A stretch of DNA of 64,000 nucleotides from Botryotinia globosa (lineage: Eukaryota > Ascomycota > Leotiomycetes > Helotiales > Sclerotiniaceae): NCBI GenBank assembly GCA_014898425.1, contig RCSZ01000007.1, forward strand, positions 2,232,001-2,296,000. The letters run 5' to 3'. The translations under genes and the position numbers were made by a program. Below, one piece after another: positions 60,541-64,000 of this stretch (the stretch's first letter is position 1; each line of letters starts with the position of its first letter). A model generated the notes under the pieces. The model did not search any database, was not told the DNA's origin, and was given only the letters and a program-made list of their open reading frames with translations.

Positions 60541-63500
60541 TTTCGATTTTTTATTTATTCAAAATCAATCTTTTATATACTTTTTATATCTATAACTTCA
60601 ATCTTTTATATTTTCGAATTTATTTTTATTTTTATTTTTATTTTCATCTTTATCTTTATTTTATTCATTATAATTAATATATTAAATACTCCAAACACTC
60701 ATTTACCATTATTAGCTTTATTTAGAATATTTATAGTTGAGATTAGCAATACTTTTAATCAATAATAATAAATTACAAAAGAGTTATTTAATCTTTAAAA
60801 TTACAATCTTTTTAATTCTATTCCCTTATCAATATTATTATAAAATTAGAAAAATTAGAAAAATTATATATATATTATTATTATTATTAATATATTTAAT
60901 TCTTTTTATATTTCTTAATAAATATTTAAATAAAATCTAATAATAAAGTGAACTTTTAAAACTATTATGGATAATCAATTAAATATTCAAAACAAATTGT
61001 TTGAATTATTACAAATTCAAATCGTTTTTATTTAGAAAAGAATCAATCGATATCAGACTTGAAAAAACTCTAATTCCTTTTAGAAAAAAAAGAAAAATTA
61101 ATATTTCAATAAAAAGAGTGTATTATTCAAAAACAAAACTTAAGATTCTATTAGATTATAAATCTAATTGTTTTTGATATAAAAAGAAAGAAGCTTTTAT
61201 ATTTGTCTTTTTTTATTGATAATTATATATATCAGAACAGATTGATTAATATAAATGATATTATTTATAATATTTCGATTTATATTATTAATAAATCTTT
61301 TCTTAATAAGCTTAATGGGTTTTATATTTCAATCGATATAGTACATAAACTTTAATTTGATTCAATAAATTCAAAATAATTGATAGAATATCTTTTTTAG
61401 TTTTTTATATTCAATTAGAATATTTTCTGTATTATATATCATAAGTAGTTATATAAAATGATTGTAGTAATAAAGATTAAAGTTTTATATAATTTTTAAT
61501 AATTATTTATATAGGATTCTAATTTTTATTTTTTTATTAATATTGATAATTAGAAAATTAAATTCGAAATATAGAATTAGAATCTATATAAAAATAAATA
61601 TTTAATAGAATCGAGAATAAATTTAGATTTCATATAATTATATATAATTATAATCAATCTATTATTTATTATATCAATATTATCAAACTTTATAGATCTT
61701 AATGTTTTTAAGATATAGGATTAATAATAAAAAGAGGAATATTGATTGGGTTTATATTATTATTATAAAAAATCTAATTATTCGATATAAAATTATAAGA
61801 CTAAAAAACAAATACATATATAACAAACAATTAGAGAGGGTTTTAATTTTGTAAATTTCTAAAAAAGTTTTTATAATTATAATTTATATAAAAATACTCC
61901 CTCTATTCATAATAATCAATATATTAATAATTAAAATGGATTATATAATTAAAATGATTTCTAAAAAACAGCTTTTAGAGAAATTATAATGATAATAATA
62001 ATATCTATATTATATTCTATTCAAAATAATAATAATATTTAAATATATTCTAAGAATTTATTGAAACTAATTTATTAATATTTCTAAAAAGTTTATTCAA
62101 TACATTACCTCAAAATATATTAATATTTTCGACTAATAATTCTATAAGAAAAGTTCAATTTCTATACTAAATTACTTATAACAATCACTAAGAAATATTG
62201 AGTAAATAAAATGAATTATAATTAATAAAGAGTTTTTATAACTCAATATTATAAATAACAAATCTTTATTTATTTAAATTATTATATTCTCAATATATAA
62301 AACTATATTTGATATAATTAATCTAATTGATAATAAATACTTCAAAAAAGTACTCACTAATTATTCTTTTATTTTTAAAAATAGGATATATATCCAAACT
62401 TTATTTCATCGAAAAAGACTTTGTTTAATAAACAATAAAATTGCAAATATTATTATTAAATATTTCATTATAAATATAACTATATCTATATTATAAAACC
62501 TAACTGTTTTTTATTACTAAATTATCTCCTAATATACTAATTATTTTCAACTTATTATAACTTCAATATTATAATCTATATATAAACTAATTAAATATAA
62601 CTCTCTTCTTTATATCAATCTATTATACTATACAATATTACCTACAAAATATACTATATATAATCCTAACATCAATAATCCACTTATTACAACTAATCAC
62701 AGATTTATTAATCATTTAGAAATAATTTTGAATAAAAACTTTGAAAATATTAAATATTTATCCATTATTATATATAAAGAATAAATTCAAAAAGAATGAA
62801 AAATATAAATTGATTATTATTAATAGAAATAAACTAAATATTGAAATAATATTTATATCAAATTTGAATTATAATCTTACAAAAATTTATAAGAAAAAAA
62901 AAGATCATTATATACAAATACAAATAATAAAAAACATTTTGAATATATACATGATTCTAATAAAGAAAATTGCTGATTAATATAAACAATGAATTAAACT
63001 AAAGTGAGATTATTTATTATCACTTTTAATATTAATATTTGAAATACAATTCTCTCTATTAAAACCAAATATAAAGGATATTTATTATTATAGATTTCAA
63101 ATTTTATTTCCTTTTATTGATAGGATTATATTCATATAATACAAATTATTTAAAATAAGTTTGATTAGATAATAGAATAATAGATTATAGATAACAAAAT
63201 CTTTTTCAATATAATTGCTTTATTATAAAAAGATTATTTCAATAAATAAGAATATAAAGGTATTTTATTTAATAAAAGAAATCTAAGTAAAATTCTAGTT
63301 CAATTATTATTATATTTATATAATTTTATTTATAATTATTATAGACCGGTTTATTTATTTAGGATCTTGGAAATATATATTTTCAAGTTTCTAATTGAAA
63401 AATCGGAATTTAGTGATATCGAAATTTGATAAAAGTTTTTTCTTTGATTGTAAAATAAACTATCTATATTTTTTCTGTATTATATAAATATTCTTTTATT

Positions 63501-64000
63501 AAATCGAATATAGAATTAAAAGATTGAACTAATACTAAAAAAGGAATTATTATAATTTAAAAACTATTTATCCTCGATATTAAAACTCGATATTATATAT
63601 GAATGAATTAATAATAATTTTAGTGAAGATTTTATTCAAAAATCAAAATTGAGAAATATTACATTATTATTATCATTAACTATCAAGCTAAATAGTAGTA
63701 TATATATATCAGAATTATTAAGATTTGAATAATATTATAATAAAAAATCACTATCTATTTTTTATTATTTAGAAAATATTGGATATTTTATATAATATTA
63801 ATATATATACAAAACTGGATATTATTGCTATTTTCAATAAATTTTTTATTATAAAAGATAACAAATGAAAAATACTTTTTATTGTTTATTTCGATTTATT
63901 TAAATCACTCATTATATTCTTTAATCGTTATAATATATTAGCTTTTTTTCAATATTATATCAATTATATTCTATTTGATAAACTAAATAAATATTGTATA
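60541..64000. other. Unresolved AT-rich DNA, possibly a retrotransposon body
   Basis: Stops occur in every frame. A plus frame from ATG 60967 (MDNQLNIQNKLFELL) can be followed with stops at likely Gln codons. The stretch 61748-61855 reads WVYIIIIKNLIIRYKI then RLKNKYI, vaguely like the start of a Copia reverse transcriptase. I do not regard this as established. Small open frames at 60538-60765, 60737-60940 and 62741-62980 show no domain. Confidence 0.35.

Noticed and set aside
62741..62980. 79-codon frame near the window end
   Set aside because: Lys/Ile/Asn-rich, without a domain; typical of chance frames in AT-rich DNA.

Overview
The window looks like a filamentous ascomycete (Pezizomycotina) chromosome. 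Short GT-AG introns with CTAAC-like branch sites, a 2EXR-domain protein and an APH-family kinase point that way; Leotiomycetes is my best guess, but only a guess. It splits sharply in two. Positions 1 to about 8,220 have ordinary base composition and hold genes. From about 8,250 to the end the DNA is extremely AT-rich and packed with transposon remains, with the TpG-to-TpA and CpA-to-TpA changes expected of repeat-induced point mutation (RIP).

Gene arm (1-8,220): three genes look intact, all on the plus strand. They are an NTF2/SnoaL-like protein (two exons, 754-1458), a 2EXR-domain protein (4382-5374) and a phosphotransferase of the aminoglycoside phosphotransferase fold (three exons, 6794-8212). 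Between them lie relics: a HAD-phosphatase-like fragment (about 2412-2540), a duplicated short N-terminal exon (4115-4306) and a WD40-like relic on the minus strand (about 5860-6260). Nothing suggests that the three genes form one pathway.

AT-rich arm (8,250-64,000): I see no functional gene. By matching flanking target-site duplications (TSDs) and repeat ends, a nested stack can be reconstructed by eye. A 127-bp foldback MITE lies at 8737-8863. A short LTR element of 141-bp LTRs (11121-18489, TSD TACTC) is split by a Tad-type LINE (copy 1) and by two nested TA-flanked MITEs. A Gypsy retrotransposon (20360-41827, 288-bp LTRs) is split by LINE copy 2, by a repeat of unknown class, and by a 5'-truncated LINE that itself received full-length LINE copy 3. 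LINE copy 4 (42027-48018) sits in a diverged LINE. A pogo/Fot1-like DNA transposon follows (49755-51775), then a non-autonomous LTR element (52541-55337) inserted in a repeat whose empty site survives at about 56458. Two very long trinucleotide arrays, a LINE fragment (58625-60348) cut by another LTR-like start, and about 3.5 kb of unresolved AT-rich DNA complete the window.

The elements look dead. The catalytic Asp codons of Gypsy reverse transcriptase, Gypsy integrase, the LINE reverse transcriptase and the pogo transposase all read as Asn, the expected RIP product. All alignments were made by eye between parts of this window, so boundaries may be off by a few bases.
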